DNA of 64,000 nt from Sporobolomyces roseus (lineage: Eukaryota; Basidiomycota; Microbotryomycetes; Sporidiobolales; Sporidiobolaceae). The stretch lies in NCBI GenBank assembly GCA_016617785.1, contig JADILM010000001.1, positions 1,488,001-1,552,000 of the forward strand. Direction: 5' to 3'. The notes beneath the pieces were generated by a model, which was given only the letters and a program-made list of their open reading frames with translations, did no database searches and was not told the origin of the DNA. Shown here in pieces: positions 1 through 11,850 of the stretch (position 1 is the first letter of the stretch; every line of letters starts with the position of its first letter). A program made the position numbers and the translations under genes.

Positions 1-1906
1 GTTTGAAATAATAGCTCCGTTGGCAAAGGGAGGCAAAGTGAGGGTTAGGAGGAAAGATGAGAGTTGGTTGGAAGTTGGGTTGGAACAGGTTCAATTAGAA
101 CAGGTGAGTCTCTCTCTCTCTCTCTCTCTCCTTCCAAATCAACGACAAGAGAGGGACCTTTCTCCTTCTCTCTCCGACGAAAACACACTCGCTGATGCTC
201 TCTCCCTCTCTCCCTCTCTCCCTGTCTCCCTCTCGTTTTTTTCGTGTATTCGCTTGTTTCGATTAAAACAGGATACAGCTAAATCATTCCATGATCCCGA
301 TTCACTCGGTACCCTAGTCGACTTGAATCGATTCGGAGCAGCACTAATCGAAATAGTCACTCTCCCTGACCTCTCGTACGCTTCTCCCTCATTCTCCTCT
401 CTCTCTCCAGCGAGGTGACTGATGAGAGATATTGAAAGGGTATGTTTAGATCAGCAGAGGAAGCCGCTTCGTTCGTGAGGACTATTCAAGCGATCTTGAG
501 ACACGTTGGAACTTCAAACGCAAATATGGATAAAGTAACCTTTTTTTTCTTTTCTCTCCCTCTCTCTTTGCCCCTTTGCCCTTTCTCCTCTTCTCTCATT
601 TGACTCTTTCTGACCGACTCAAGCTGATGATCGGCACTTCTGCATAGGGTGAACTTCGAGTAGACGTGAATGTTTCAGTCCGACCAGAGGGTTCATCGAT
701 TCCTGGTACAAGGTGTGAAGTAAAGAATCTCAATGGCCTAAAATTCATCTCTGGTGCAATCGGTCAGTACTCTCCTTTCTCTCTCTTTCTTCCCAAAAAA
801 CCTCTTCTCTCGTTAAAAAACCCTCATAACTGATCTCTTTTTCGAGGAGGAATTAGATTCCGAGATTCAACGACAAATCTCGATCCTCGAGAAAGGCGAC
901 GAAGTGATACAAGAAACTAGAGGGTACGATGCGCTTGAAGGAAAGACTTTTGGATTGAGATCGAAAGAGGATGCACCAGATTATCGATATTTCCCAGATC
1001 CAGAACTTGGGTTCATCTCTATCTCTCCCGTAAAGTTCCTCCTCTTCTGTCTCTTCTTGAGTTTGTACTGATAGAGTGGGAGAGAACAGGAGCAATTGGA
1101 GGGGTTGAGGAAGGAGATGCCAGAGTTACCGGATAAAGCGTTTGAGAGGTTACAACTGCAGTATACTCTCTCGGCTAGGGACGCGGGAATACTTGTCGCG
1201 TTGGGAGAAGGGATCGAGGATGAAGGTCAAGGTGAAGGGATGGCGAGTATCGGAGTGAGTTATTTCGAGAGGGTTGCGAAGGGGAGGGAGGGGAGGATTT
1301 CGGCGAATTGGTAAGCAGTCTCTCTCGTCTCAATCTCTCACTCACGTACTCTCGAGGTTGGTTGGGAAAGGGTTAACCAACCGAGGAGGGTGTTTATGTA
1401 GGGTCATTCACGAGTTATTGGGAGGTTTGACCAAAGTTGAAAAAAGTTTGGTCGATAACCCGATCGGACCTGAGGAATTGGGAGAATTGATCGATTCAGT
1501 CACTCAGAACCGATTGACTGGTGAGCACTATCTTCCTTTCTTCTTTCAAGCTCCAAAAAGAGAATCAAGCTGATAATGATCATTCCACTCCGTTTTTATT
1601 TTTCAAGGTACCAATGCAAAAGCCTTCCTCCGGTCGTATCTCACGGCCCACACACCTTCATCTCCCTCATTCTCTTCCTCCCTCTCCTCTCTCCTCGAAT
1701 CTACACCTCCTCCACCCGCAACCGCATCCTTCGAACCGCTATTGAAAGAAGTGATTGACAGTCATCCTGAAGAAGTTAAGAAGATTCGAGGTGGGAACAA
1801 GAAAGTGGTGATGAGATTGATCGGAGAGGTTATGAAGAGGAGTAAAGGGAAAGCGGATGCGAAGTGGGTGAGGGAGGAACTGGAGAAAAGGTTGTCAGGC
1901 GAATAA
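1..1906 (+). CDS. PET112: Glutamyl-tRNA(Gln) amidotransferase subunit B, mitochondrial (5' partial)
   Basis: This is GatB, the subunit of the mitochondrial GatCAB/GatFAB complex that turns mischarged Glu-tRNA(Gln) into Gln-tRNA(Gln). The window opens inside the gene, so the start is missing. Exons by frame: 2-103, 272-375, 450-534, 648-762, 857-1029, 1090-1310, 1402-1520 and 1608-1906. The joined protein shows the GatB signatures [42 protein letters not shown] and [15 protein letters not shown]-terminal GatB/Yqey domain follows ([31 protein letters not shown]), and the stop is TAA. All junctions are GT..AG. Intron 1 starts with a (TC)10 tract just after the donor. The identification is firm; the lengths of the first and last introns come only from frame continuity. 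Confidence 0.93.
111..130. repeat. (TC)10 microsatellite in GatB intron 1
   Basis: An uninterrupted TC dinucleotide run lies directly after the GTGAG donor of the first visible GatB intron. Confidence 0.8.
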
Positions 1907-2594
1907 TTTAGAGGGAGAAAGCGAGTTGCGATGAGGAGGACTGCTGAGGGTTGTAGAACGAGAAGGGTTATAGAGATTTTGGTGCTGGAGTATCTACCTT
2001 GTTGTAACAATACAAGTTGAGTCTGAGCGAATTGGTCGAGTTGCGAAATTTTGAGCGAGTCGACCACTTTCGAATGCATTCGCCTTCGACTCGCCCTGGT
2101 CTCAGCGCGGTCTTATCCGATCACAATCGTCAGCTTGCTTCGAATCAAGATAGAGAGCACCGGATGAGACTCACGGATCTGCCCTGAGTCCTCTCTCCTT
2201 GTTTCCTCCCTCACTTCGCTTCACTAGTCGGTTCCGCCTCCTCGACATGCTTCAAAAGATGCTCCTTCAACTACAACATCCCCCACAAGTCGATCAGCTA
2301 GCTCGGTCTCGTCGTCAGAAAGGAAATCGAGATTCAGTTGATCAAGATGAATGAGCAACTAACGGCTTTGGGAGTCTGAAAAGTCGACGAGCAGAACCTC
2401 CAACGGCAGGAATAGGTGTTGAGAGTTTCGGAAGGGGTCTCCATGGGTGCTGAGGGGAACGAGAGGGAGGGACAGATCAAGAAGTGGAGAAAGGCGAATT
2501 GGGTTCGTCGGCGTCAGCGGGCGCAAAGTCGGGCGTTGATCTGATCGAAAGATGCCTGGAGGTGATGGAGGGGTCGACTAGGGTGCGCTGCTAG
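1907..2594. other. Intergenic stretch with possible decayed coding sequence
   Basis: No intact gene is visible. An ATG at 2074 opens a short reading frame that stops after 37 codons. Around 2220-2560, one frame reads like a charged helix (motifs such as EIQLIKMNEQLTALG) but is broken by several stops. This may be the 5' part of the gene ending at 4055 with unrecognised introns, or a decayed exon. Confidence 0.35.
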
Positions 2595-4055
2595 ACGGAT
2601 CACAAGCTTTCGCCTTGCAAACTTTTCGAATTCTTCGCAACTGGCTTCAACTCAACATATTACGCTGCTCGTATCGGACACTACGGTAGGCGGAAAGACG
2701 CATCCCGGATCGATCGGTAGGATCGCTCTCTTCTCATCTTTCCCCTACTTCCCTTCGCCATGATATTCTCGCTCCTCCAGCTTCTCTCCTCTCGATCAAC
2801 AGCCTACAAACCTCGGAGTCTCGATATCACACGAGCTTGTGCGGCTCTCACGTTGGATTTGAAGAAGCTCGAAGATTGTTCTCTCCACATTGTCTTTTCA
2901 GGTATGCTCGTACGTCTATCGCTAACATATCGCAACTGAACGCTCCCTCCGCTCCTAGGTCCCGCTGGAGCAATTCTGTGGTCTAATTGCGTTCTCAGAG
3001 GATGCGGACCCGAGTCTTACCGTGACCTTCACGCCGAACTCTTCAAGAAGCTTGCACCCTCACTCTACTTCGACAACAAGCAATACGAACCTGTAAGCGC
3101 CTACTTTGCCCACCTAGAGACGTTGTGGGGTTGACGTCCAGCTCGCGGTGATTAGCATCTTATCGCGACGGTCTTTGGCTGTGGAAGCAACGAGGCAAAG
3201 AAGCGTCGAGTGCTCTCTCACCTGTTCAAACATTCGGAACAAGAACCACTCAAGGAATCCATGGACTTCGTTCTTGACGTGGTCTCCAACAACCAACTTA
3301 GCCACGTCGAGTCAGTTTCTTCTGGAGTGTCATATGCCAAAACCTCTACTGACAGCTTGAAATCTTGTAGTTGCGCTGTCAGGTTTCACCACGTTAAAGC
3401 TCCGATCCCTCCAGCTACTCGTCTACGCCTCCCTGCTCTTCCGGGCGGACCTGCACCCTTACCTGTCAATCTCGAGATTATCACTCGCAACCCGGCAGAA
3501 CTGCTTGCAGACGCCTTCCTCCACCTTCGAGCAGAATTCCCCAACGATCCCGCTTTCTACACGGCATCAGACAGTCTCCAGCTTCATACGGTTCTCCTCT
3601 TCGCTCCGATCCTCCAAGCCGTCACCGACAGCGGAAATCGCTTCCCCTTGCTCAGCGCAGGATTCCCCTTCTCACAGGCAAGGGCAATTGGAGATTTGGA
3701 ATTCGTCATCAGCAAGGCCAACTACGGACACATCGAAGTCTGGCTTGGGGAGACCGTGGAAGCGCTTGATCGGATGCTCAAACAGGTCGAAAAACACAAG
3801 GGTTCGGCAGAATTGAAGAAAGGGCTCGAAGAGCGGTTCACTATGTTCCACTACTTCAAGCAATACTTCCGTTACACGGTGAGTCCAATCGAGTTATTGT
3901 AGTATCTCTGAGCGTCTCGAAGCGAGCTGACAGCTTCAACCTTTTCGTAGGATCGTTTCGAGGAGGTTCACCAAGAGGTTAACCTTTCGCAAGCAGAAGA
4001 CGACCTTCACTTCCCTGTTTACCCTATGACAGCATGGGAACCCGCTAGACGATAA
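2595..4055 (+). CDS. Unrecognised protein, 5' end unresolved
   Basis: I do not recognise the family. A phase-consistent chain of exons ends in a TAA stop: 2595-2685, 2803-2901, 2959-3092, 3156-3310, 3371-3878 and 3951-4055. Every junction is GT..AG and the frame closes exactly. The first exon has no ATG in frame and is preceded by a stop at 2592, so at least one upstream exon is missing from this model. Visible segments include LFEFFATGFNSTYYAARIG, SGPAGAILWSNCVLRGCG, a central region with a hydrophobic stretch (LQLHTVLLFAPILQAV), and a helical C-terminal part (VEALDRMLKQVEKHKGSAE). No signal peptide, convincing membrane segment or catalytic motif is apparent. The long uninterrupted exon 3371-3878 with biased codon use makes a real gene likely. 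Confidence 0.55.
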
Positions 4056-4686
4056 GGCCGTCACCCTGATGCGAGCCGTCTCGATCCTTGTATTGGTGTT
4101 GCTTCTCCCGCATTTTGCTTTTTGCAAATTTTAAAGTCAAGTTTTGTCGTTCCATCTGCTATACTGCTGAAACCTTACGTTCTCATGTATAAGTAGCGCA
4201 TTATCTTTGAGTCAGGCTGTGGCAGAGGTTGGCTGATGAAAACGACCATCGTCAAAACGCTTCGCAACATGAATTCGCGAGGAAACGACGAAACACTGCG
4301 CCCAGTCTTACGGGGCATCTGTTACGAAGTCCGCGCTCGATCTGGATGGAAAGAAGAGGAATACCGCGCGTATGAGCCTCTAGAGCAGTTCAGAGAGGAC
4401 CAAACTGATCAGAGAATCGCAAGACTTCGAAAATTCGGTTGCGAAACGGATTTCTCGCTCTCGAATTTGTGCGACGCTTGCCTCGGGCTCGAGCTCGTGG
4501 ACCACAGACTGCGTGTCCTTGTCTGCGAGAAGTGCTCTACATCAACAATGTTGGCTGATTTTCGAATGATTCATTCAAAAGAGGCGAGCAAGTCTTTTCG
4601 CCTTCCTCTCACCACTCTCGACCGCTCATACAAATCTTACTTGAAACACTCGAAAACTCAACGACACAGTCAATATCCCTTGAAAG
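4056..4686. other. Intergenic region, no convincing gene
   Basis: This holds the 3' flank of the preceding gene and the promoter of the SLM1-like gene. An open frame from 4236 runs into the SLM1 start in another frame. It has two CxxC pairs but no recognisable homology, so I do not call it. Confidence 0.4.
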
Positions 4687-7229
4687 ATGAACGACTACGC
4701 TTCATCTCACAACAGGCCTCGTTCAGTTGCAACTGGAGTATCTCGAAGATCTTCAGTCACTAGCAGGCAATCTCAATTGATCAAGAAGAACACTGGTGAG
4801 CTACTACTACTCATCTCTACTGCTCCCTCCCAAGTCACCCGAGTAGAGAACAGGAGAGTTAGGGTTGTTTTGTTAGCCCCGAGATGGAATCGGCCAACTC
4901 CTTCAACTCAACCCAGAACTAGCTATAGATGCATTGGCTGACTCCACGATACTCTTTGTATAGGTCCCCACGAGCTACGACCTTCAGATATCCTCATTGA
5001 GCGATTCTCTGCATGGAAACGCCTCGTCAAGAACCTCATCACTTATTTCGAAGGTATCGCTGATATCGAGGTATGCTTCCTTTGTACTCTTCGTTCTATG
5101 ATCCGTATTGATCAAGTATCCGCGTAGGCCAACACCGCAAAGGAGCTTACCAAATTGGGAGGAGTCATTCAAGTTCCCTTCGTACGTTCCTCCTCTCTCT
5201 TTATCTCGCGCGTCATTTCAATAGTTCTGATCCCATTCTCATATACAGCGTGAGGGAAATCAGTTCTTAGGAGAAGGTGGTGTTCAAGATATCTTTTACG
5301 GTGTCGTGAGTTTTTTCATTCAACTTTTCATTTGAAAGAGGGGAGAAGAGAAGCTAACCTCCTTCATTCTCAAACAGCGTGAACGTACTCGTTTGATCGC
5401 CGATCACCATGCGAATCTCGCCAAGACTGTCGAAGGTTCAATCGTTCAACACCTCCAGAAACTTCGTACCGAACTCAAGGCTCACATCAAGAACATTCAA
5501 CAAGATACCGGAAAGCTCGCTGCCAGTGTCGCGAAGGAGCGTGAGACCTCTACCAAGATGATCACCGATTTGGCTAGGAGTATTACCATGCTTAAGAACA
5601 CTCCTATGGGAGTTCACGCAAAGGAAGATCCTTGGTGAGTTTCGACACGTTACCTCTGTTCTTCAATTCTTACTGCTCACCTCGCTTCGTCATTCTAAAA
5701 GGTACACCAACTCTCTCGTAGCTCGTCAACTTCAAAAGCAAGTTCACGAGGAGAACGCTCTTCAAAAGTCGATCATCATCATGCAGCAAAACTCCGAGCA
5801 CTTCGAAGAAGGTGTCGTTCGTGCGATCCAAATGGCTTGGTCTACTTTCGATGAGTGGAAGTACGTGACAGAGCTCCATCCACTCATGCACTGTTCATCG
5901 AGCTGATGAGATCTTGGTCGTCTACAGCTCTCGCGCTTCTTCTCAAGTTCAAGAGACTTGGTCGACAATGGGTCAACTCATGCGCTCTGTCGCTCCCACT
6001 ACCGAATGGATCGCTTTCGCTTCTCGATCAGAATACCTCCTCGACCCCGATACACCTTTGAGGAACCCGATGACTATCAACTACCCCGGAAAGGACGACC
6101 CTTCGGTCATTCCAGTTCACCAAGGTATCCTCGAACGCAAGAAGCGTTACACCAAGACTTACAAGGAGTCGTTCTACATCCTCACTCCAGCTGGATACCT
6201 TCACGAGCATCTCTCTTCCGATCTCTCGAAACACCCGAACCCTGAACTCTCCCTCTTCCTCCCTGAGTGCACCCTCGGAGCTCCCACGAACCCCAACGCT
6301 CGATCTCACAAGTTCCACATCGAAGGGAAGAAGGCGTTCGGAGGAGATGTCGGACAAAAGAATGGTCTCTTCGCCCTCGACGCTAGTTTCACTTTCCGTG
6401 CGAGGAGTCACGATGAGATGCTCGAATGGTGGAACGATTGCAAACAACTCTCCAAGGTTTACCGTAAGTTCGACTTTCTTATCACTCTTTCGACCGAGAC
6501 TAACGAAATTCACGCCTCTCTAGTCACTGCATCCGAGCCTTTCGATCGATCTGGACCTGTCCCCGCTGCTGTTCGAGCTGCTGGATATGTCTCGGAGGAG
6601 GAAGAGTCAGAGGAAGAGGACGGTTCATCAGTCGAGGAGGAAGAATCTGAGGAGGAAAGCGAATACGAAGAAGAGGAGGAAGATCACCGTCACCACCACC
6701 ACTCTCACGCATCCCACAACCACCAGCATCAACAAGGAGAGCACACGACTGCAGTAGCTCCTTTCGCTCAAGGTTCTCCTTCGAACAGTGCTGAGGCTCC
6801 TCGTCTTGGAGCCGTCTCTTCCACTACAACTGGAGGAAACGCAGATGGACAAGCTCCTCCTTACTCTGTTCCCGCTGAGGGATCGGGCATTCAACTCGCC
6901 GAGAGTGGCTATGCTCAAGAGAAGAAAGGACCTGCCGCTCCTTTAGGAAACGGTGAAGGAGCTTCGGGTGCTAAGAAAGAGGTGAGCTTTAATCTTTCTC
7001 AATCTCAGCGCATCCTTGAAGCTGATCTCTCTGTGTATCTCTGCAGACCTCGCAAGCTACCGCCGTCGCTCCTGTTGAAGACGATTCTTCGGAAGAAGAG
7101 ACCTCAGATGAAGAAGAGGAGGGAAGCGCTCAAGGTCAATCTCACTCTGGTAGATTTGTCGAAGCTCTCGACGATGATGCGACCAAGAAGGAATCTTCCG
7201 CTACTACCTCGACTACCGAGAAGGCTTAG
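4687..7229 (+). CDS. SLM1: Slm1/Slm2-like PI(4,5)P2-binding F-BAR and PH-domain protein
   Basis: Slm1/2 proteins are plasma-membrane TORC2 substrates that bind PI(4,5)P2, associate with eisosomes and signal in actin, sphingolipid and calcineurin pathways. Nine exons give 639 residues: 4687-4795, 4964-5070, 5128-5181, 5249-5305, 5378-5634, 5702-5860, 5928-6463, 6524-6981 and 7047-7229. Residues of about 40-290 form the long helical F-BAR-like region (LIERFSAWKRLVKNLITYFE, EGSIVQHLQKLRTELKAHIK). A PH domain follows at about 310-427 (GILERKKRYTKTYKESFYIL to HDEMLEWWNDCKQLSKVY). The tail is acidic and low in complexity: runs of E/S, then a His cluster DHRHHHHSHASHNHQ, then a second acidic patch (DDSSEEETSDEEEEG). 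The total frame closes exactly. The conserved core makes the family call strong. The His/Glu tail seems lineage-specific. Confidence 0.9.
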
Positions 7230-7867
7230 ACATGGAATCGAGACTTGAGTAAGTCTAGTTCTTTCTCTGCTCTTCCTCTCGCTTCCCGACGCTGATACTC
7301 CATTCCCATTCAGTATTGAATCTCTCTGTATATGTCCAAACTGTCTTCTGTCCTTCAGCCTATCAATACACCATAGACCCTAGCTATTCTTACTTTCGAA
7401 AACCATCCCTTAATTTACTTTCTCCCCCTTCAGTTCTCAATCATTCTTTCCAGTCTTCTGCGTACAAACTACCCTACATTCGCACTGTCCTTTCAGCTTT
7501 TGAACGTCTGTCTCTAGTAATCACAAACTCTCAGTTATCGATGTTTTGCCTCTCTTCTCGTTCCTTCGACGACCTCCGAGCATCTCTCGCGAGTCTCCCT
7601 TCTGTAAGAGGGATTCGAAGAACGAAGAACGAGAAAAGAACTGATTGAAAATTTATCTACTATTGAAAAGGATGGGAAACATTGCGATATTGTCGTAAAC
7701 GAAACGAGGAAAGTCCAGGTAAGAAACAGGCGGGGAACAGCAAGAGAAGGATGGAGTATCATGTATCTATGAAGAGTTTTAGGGTGTATATTCAGCAGAA
7801 AGAAAAAGGGGGTAAATAGAGTTTGCGAAATCGAGGTGAAGAGAGAAAAGAGAGAGAGAGGCAAGGT
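7230..7867. other. Convergent intergenic region
   Basis: This lies between the SLM1-like stop and the TPS1 stop on the other strand and presumably holds both 3' UTRs. Short overlapping frames on both strands show no recognisable protein. Confidence 0.5.
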
Positions 7868-10357
7868 TTAAGCTTTTCCAGTGAGTTGAAGTCCTTGTCT
7901 CCTCAAAGCAGCTTCTTTCGCTTCTTTATCATCTGCGTTCCTTTGATCTTCTTCCGCAATAGCTTTGCGTTCGAAAGCAATGTTTTGTAATTCCGCGACG
8001 AAACTCGTACCCTGTAGATCTCGACACTTCTGTCGTCAGCTCAATCCATTAGTGAAGCTGAAGAGAAAGTGGAGAACGCACCCAGTGAGAAGCGGTGTAT
8101 TGTGAGACGTAACGGAAGAGTTTGAGATGAGCGTCTTCTTTCTGTTCGGCATTCATCGTGAGTGCTTTGTGAATCGCTTCTCCAGTTTCGGCAGTGTTCC
8201 AAGGGTTGACAATCAATGCTCCGTTCAACGAGTGAGCTACAAAGTAACGAAACAGATCAGATGTGACGGGAAAGGAAGAAAGCGAGAGGACGAAAAAACG
8301 TACCAGCTCCAGCGAATTCTGAAAGGATCAAGACTCCGTGAGTTTCTTGTTGACAAGCAATGTACTCGTAGGCGACCTATCAGAAACACTCAGAGTCAGT
8401 TACAAGCGCAAACAAGCAAGGAGAGCGAAAAAAGAGAAAGAATGAGACTCACCAAGTTCATACCGTCTCTTGTCGAAGTGATCAAACAAGCGTCTGAAAC
8501 CTTGTACAGAGCCGACAATTCCGTGAAGGGTATCGAACGATGCATGAAATGAATCGGCATCCAATCGACCGTTCCAAACCTCCCATTAATCCTCCCTACC
8601 AACTCATTCACCGACGCCCTCAAGTTCTGATACTCTTCTACATCTTGTCGGGAGGGGACTGCGACTTGAACCAAAACGACTTTGCCTAACCATTCGGGGT
8701 GGTCTTCGAGGAACACTTCCATTGCGTGAAGTTTTTGAGGAACTCCTTTGATGTAATCGAGACGATCGACTCCGACGATGAGTTTGACCCCTTCGAAGCG
8801 ACGACGGAGGGCGGAAACTCGTTGGACGACAGTATCTTGCGAGAGAGACTGCCAACAGTGAAGAACGCCAATTACGCGTTAGTGAGGAACGAGAAATGGT
8901 CGAACATGACTGCTCACCTCGAGGAATGAGTTGGGTTCAATACCGATGGGGAAAGTACCAACATCCGCATGACGTCCAGTCAAGTGTACACCTGTGAGGT
9001 GGCGAATCAATCCATCAGTCAGCGTTCGAGTTGGAAGAGATGAGCGAAACCTGGCAACTCACGATTCGGTAAACATTTGAGACCTAGTAACCTCGAAACA
9101 CTCGACAAGAAATGACGAGCGTAATCGTACGTATGGAATCCGATCAAATCGCAATTGAGGATACCCAACAGAATCTCCCTCCTCACCGGTAGTGTACTAT
9201 ACTCAATCCCCTCTCTCTCGTCAGCTCCTTCCTCTCATTCAAAGTGATAGGGGAAACGCACCGGAATACCTCTGAAGAAGGGAAAGGAGTATGTAAGAAG
9301 AAACCAATCTGAACTTCAGCGACGAAAGTTTTCCCATGAGTTCCATTAATCCCCGCAGGTGAATTCGATCCGTTCTTGGGAGGAACTGCTGTCGGTCCCA
9401 AGGTGAGACCTTCAAACATGGCTGCTACGTCTCGACGACCAGTTTCTCCCATTGATGCGGGATCTCGTCCCAACAAGTCTCGGAGGAAGAGGGGGACTAG
9501 CATGAGATGATAATCTATAGTAGGGAGAGAGGGGGTTAGTGGGAGAGTAGATGAGAGAGAGAGAGAGAGAGAGAGGGAGGAACGTGCCTTGAACCCAGAC
9601 GATATCGCCTGATGAACATTCTCGTTGAACTGCTTCAGCAAAGAGGAGGTTCGCTTGTCGATAAGCTAACCAATCCGTTTCATCGAATGCGATCTCTCCA
9701 GGATGATCTGATTGAACCACTCGCCAAAACGATGTGAGCTCAGATTTTCTCGGAGGGCGAGGTCGAGAGAACGAGAACGAGAAAAAGCGAAAAAAAAGAG
9801 ACTGACAATGGAAGAAAGGCCAAAGGATTCCGTTTGAGAAACCATTGTAATAACGTTCTGCTACTTCTGCCGAGAGGTATACTGGGATACAACTGAAATC
9901 TGTTTGAAGCTTCTTTGTAATGAAGTCTCTGTCAATTTCGGGTACGTCGAATCCTGCGAAATAAAGGCACTCATTTGCATCAGGAGGAGCACTCTTGAGA
10001 CTCGAGGAAGGAGATCGAGAGCTTTACCTGGCCAACCAATCCACTATTGTTCGCGATGCGGGAAGCGAGAATGATTGATTTGTGTCAGTTGAGCGAAACT
10101 AACTGCGGAAAGAGAGAGAGACTCACGATAAAGTCCATTGATTTCTTACACCCACTTAAGGCACTCGCCAATCCACCTGATGAAACTGAGAACCTATAAC
10201 CTCCTTCAGCAGTCGCATCTGAAGTGATAGTGACTGGTAAACGGTTTGCTACTACGATGAGGGAACCAGTCGAGGATCTCAATCGAGTCGTATGGAATGA
10301 AGTGTCGGATGAGCAGGAACGCTGTCGTGCTAGTTTAGATGATTTGGGATCTGCCAT
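7868..10357 (-). CDS. TPS1: Alpha,alpha-trehalose-phosphate synthase (UDP-forming)
   Basis: A GT20 retaining glycosyltransferase that makes trehalose-6-phosphate from UDP-glucose and glucose-6-phosphate; it is central to stress tolerance and to control of glycolysis. The gene starts at the ATG at 10357 and has many introns. Recognisable segments in order are LIVVANRLPVTI, the WIGWPG motif, HPGEIAFDETDWLAYRQAN, DYHLMLVPLFLRDLL, EVQIGFFLHTPFPSSEVFR, LIGFHTYDYARHFLSS, FPIGIEPNSF, LIVGVDRLDYIKGVPQK, VLVQVAVPSR, SDACLITSTRDGMNLVAYE and an NPWNTAETGEAI-like end. It stops at 7868. WIGWPG is encoded by a 16-nt exon (10028-10043). Between the DYHLML and FFLHTPFPS motifs there is an extra Gly/Pro/Asn-rich segment of roughly 45 residues. 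It is divergent from the AP-1 sigma gene across only 162 bp. Confidence 0.95.
9553..9575. repeat. (GA)n microsatellite in a TPS1 intron
   Basis: A GA run on the plus strand, which is a CT run on the TPS1 sense strand, lies in the intron before the DYHLML exon. Confidence 0.7.
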
Positions 10358-10519
10358 CGTTGGAGGAGTGAGGATTGAGGAAGGAAAGAGAGAAAGAGAA
10401 AGTTGTCACACAGCCTCGCTGTTCGCTCAAGTTCGACTCTGAACTGCGGGCTGCAATTCTCGCTCTCATTCTCACTCGTACTCGCAGTCGCACTCGCTCG
10501 TTCAAGGAAAGGAAAGGAA
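10358..10519. promoter_or_regulatory. Divergent promoter of TPS1 and AP-1 sigma
   Basis: The two start codons face away from each other across about 160 bp, so both promoters must share or overlap this interval or reach into the first introns. I see no clear TATA box. Confidence 0.5.
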
Positions 10520-11524
10520 ATGTCATCAGGGTTACAAGAACGAGATAACGGTACGTCCCTCCTCTCCTCTCCTCCCCTCACTCTCACACCTCTCATCTCA
10601 CTTCGTGTCGTTAAATACAGGAGTTTCATTCGTATTGTTAATCTCTCGTCAAGGTAAAGTAAGATTAGCGAAATGGTACACTACAATGTCAACCCGTAAC
10701 AAGAGTACGTCTGTCTTTCCCTCTTCAATCACTCAATGCTAATTCCCCCTCTCTCTCTCCAACTCTAGCTAAAATCGTGAAAGATGTTACACAACTCGTC
10801 TTGGCTAGAAGAACCAGAATGTGTAATTTCCTAGAATACAAAGGTGCGTCTCATTCACTTTCCTGTGAATGCAGAGCGAGAGGGAGCTGATTGGGGAAGA
10901 GTCGAGGTGAGGGAACAGATTCAAAGATTGTCTATAGGAGATACGCTAGTTTGTTCTTTGTCTGTGGCATCGGACAACAAGATAACGAATTGATCACGTT
11001 GGAAGTCATTCATCGGTAAATTCAACGAGCGAAATTACTCGGAAAAACAAGCGAACTGATTCAAGGTCTCGTTATGATAGATACGTCGAGGTGTTGGATC
11101 GTTACTTTGGAAACGTGTGCGAACTTGATCTGTGAGTCCCTCTCTCACTGCCTACTCCTTCAGAGTAGGAGAGAGCCTGACCTGTTTCTTTCCGACGAAA
11201 CAGGATTTTCAATTATCAAAAAGCCTATTCCGTACGTTCACTCTCTTCTCCCTATCTCACGCTTGAGATCCCCGAACTGATCGGTATTCGAGGCTGAACT
11301 ACAGATCCTGGATGAATTGATCATAGCGGGAGAAATGCAAGAATCTTCAAAGAAATCAGTCTTGAGAGCAGTACGTTTCCCTCTCTCTCTCTCTCCCCCT
11401 CCCCCCCTCCCCACTGAGGTGAGCTGACGTTGCTCGGTGGCGAGTCCAGGTCGGCCAGGCAGATGCATTGGAGGAACAAGAACAACAAGAAGATTCCTTG
11501 ACTAGATTAGGATCAAAAGTCTAA
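10520..11524 (+). CDS. APS1: AP-1 clathrin adaptor complex sigma subunit
   Basis: Small sigma chain of the AP-1 adaptor that sorts cargo between trans-Golgi network and endosomes with clathrin. Eight exons give 173 residues: 10520-10550, 10621-10704, 10769-10843, 10919-11015, 11066-11131, 11204-11231, 11305-11370 and 11450-11524. Matches to the sigma fold include [71 protein letters not shown] and [19 protein letters not shown]. The first exon adds about ten residues ([10 protein letters not shown]) before the usual [10 protein letters not shown] start, and I chose it because it splices in frame onto that motif. Exon 6 is only 28 nt. The frame closes exactly. AP-1 rather than AP-2 or AP-3 is inferred from the [21 protein letters not shown] pattern. 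Confidence 0.93.
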
Positions 11525-11850
11525 ATCTCTCTCTCATCCTCTTTTGTTAGCAGCTGGAATCGAATTAACTCTAACTCTAACTCTCGCTTTTCGTTCTCTT
11601 GTCGTTCTTTTCGTACCCCCCCTCGTTCTTGCCTCTCGCGTCTATACCCTTTATTCTCCCTCTCTGTCTCATCACGAGTGTTTGTAGTCCTTTGTAAATC
11701 ACAAGGTAGATTTTTCGTTCATTTTTCGAATGCACATTAAGATCAAAATACGTAGTAAAGCATGAATATAGTTTCGTTTCGATAGCTCATTTCCCCTGTT
11801 CTCATTCTTCTGTCCTCTCCAACCATCCTCCTCAGAGAAAGAGAGAGATC
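11525..11850. other. Convergent intergenic region
   Basis: 3' flanks of the AP-1 sigma and ceramide synthase genes. There are pyrimidine-rich tracts and no reading frame of note. Confidence 0.5.

Noticed and set aside
4236..4763. Plus-strand frame of 175 codons with two CxxC pairs overlapping the SLM1 start
   Set aside because: No recognisable domain; it overlaps the certain first exon of the SLM1-like gene in another frame, and its end runs into that coding sequence.
5914..7248. Long plus-strand frame that looks like an independent 444-residue protein
   Set aside because: It is SLM1 exons 7 and 8 read through introns. The true frame needs introns at 6464-6523 and 6982-7046.
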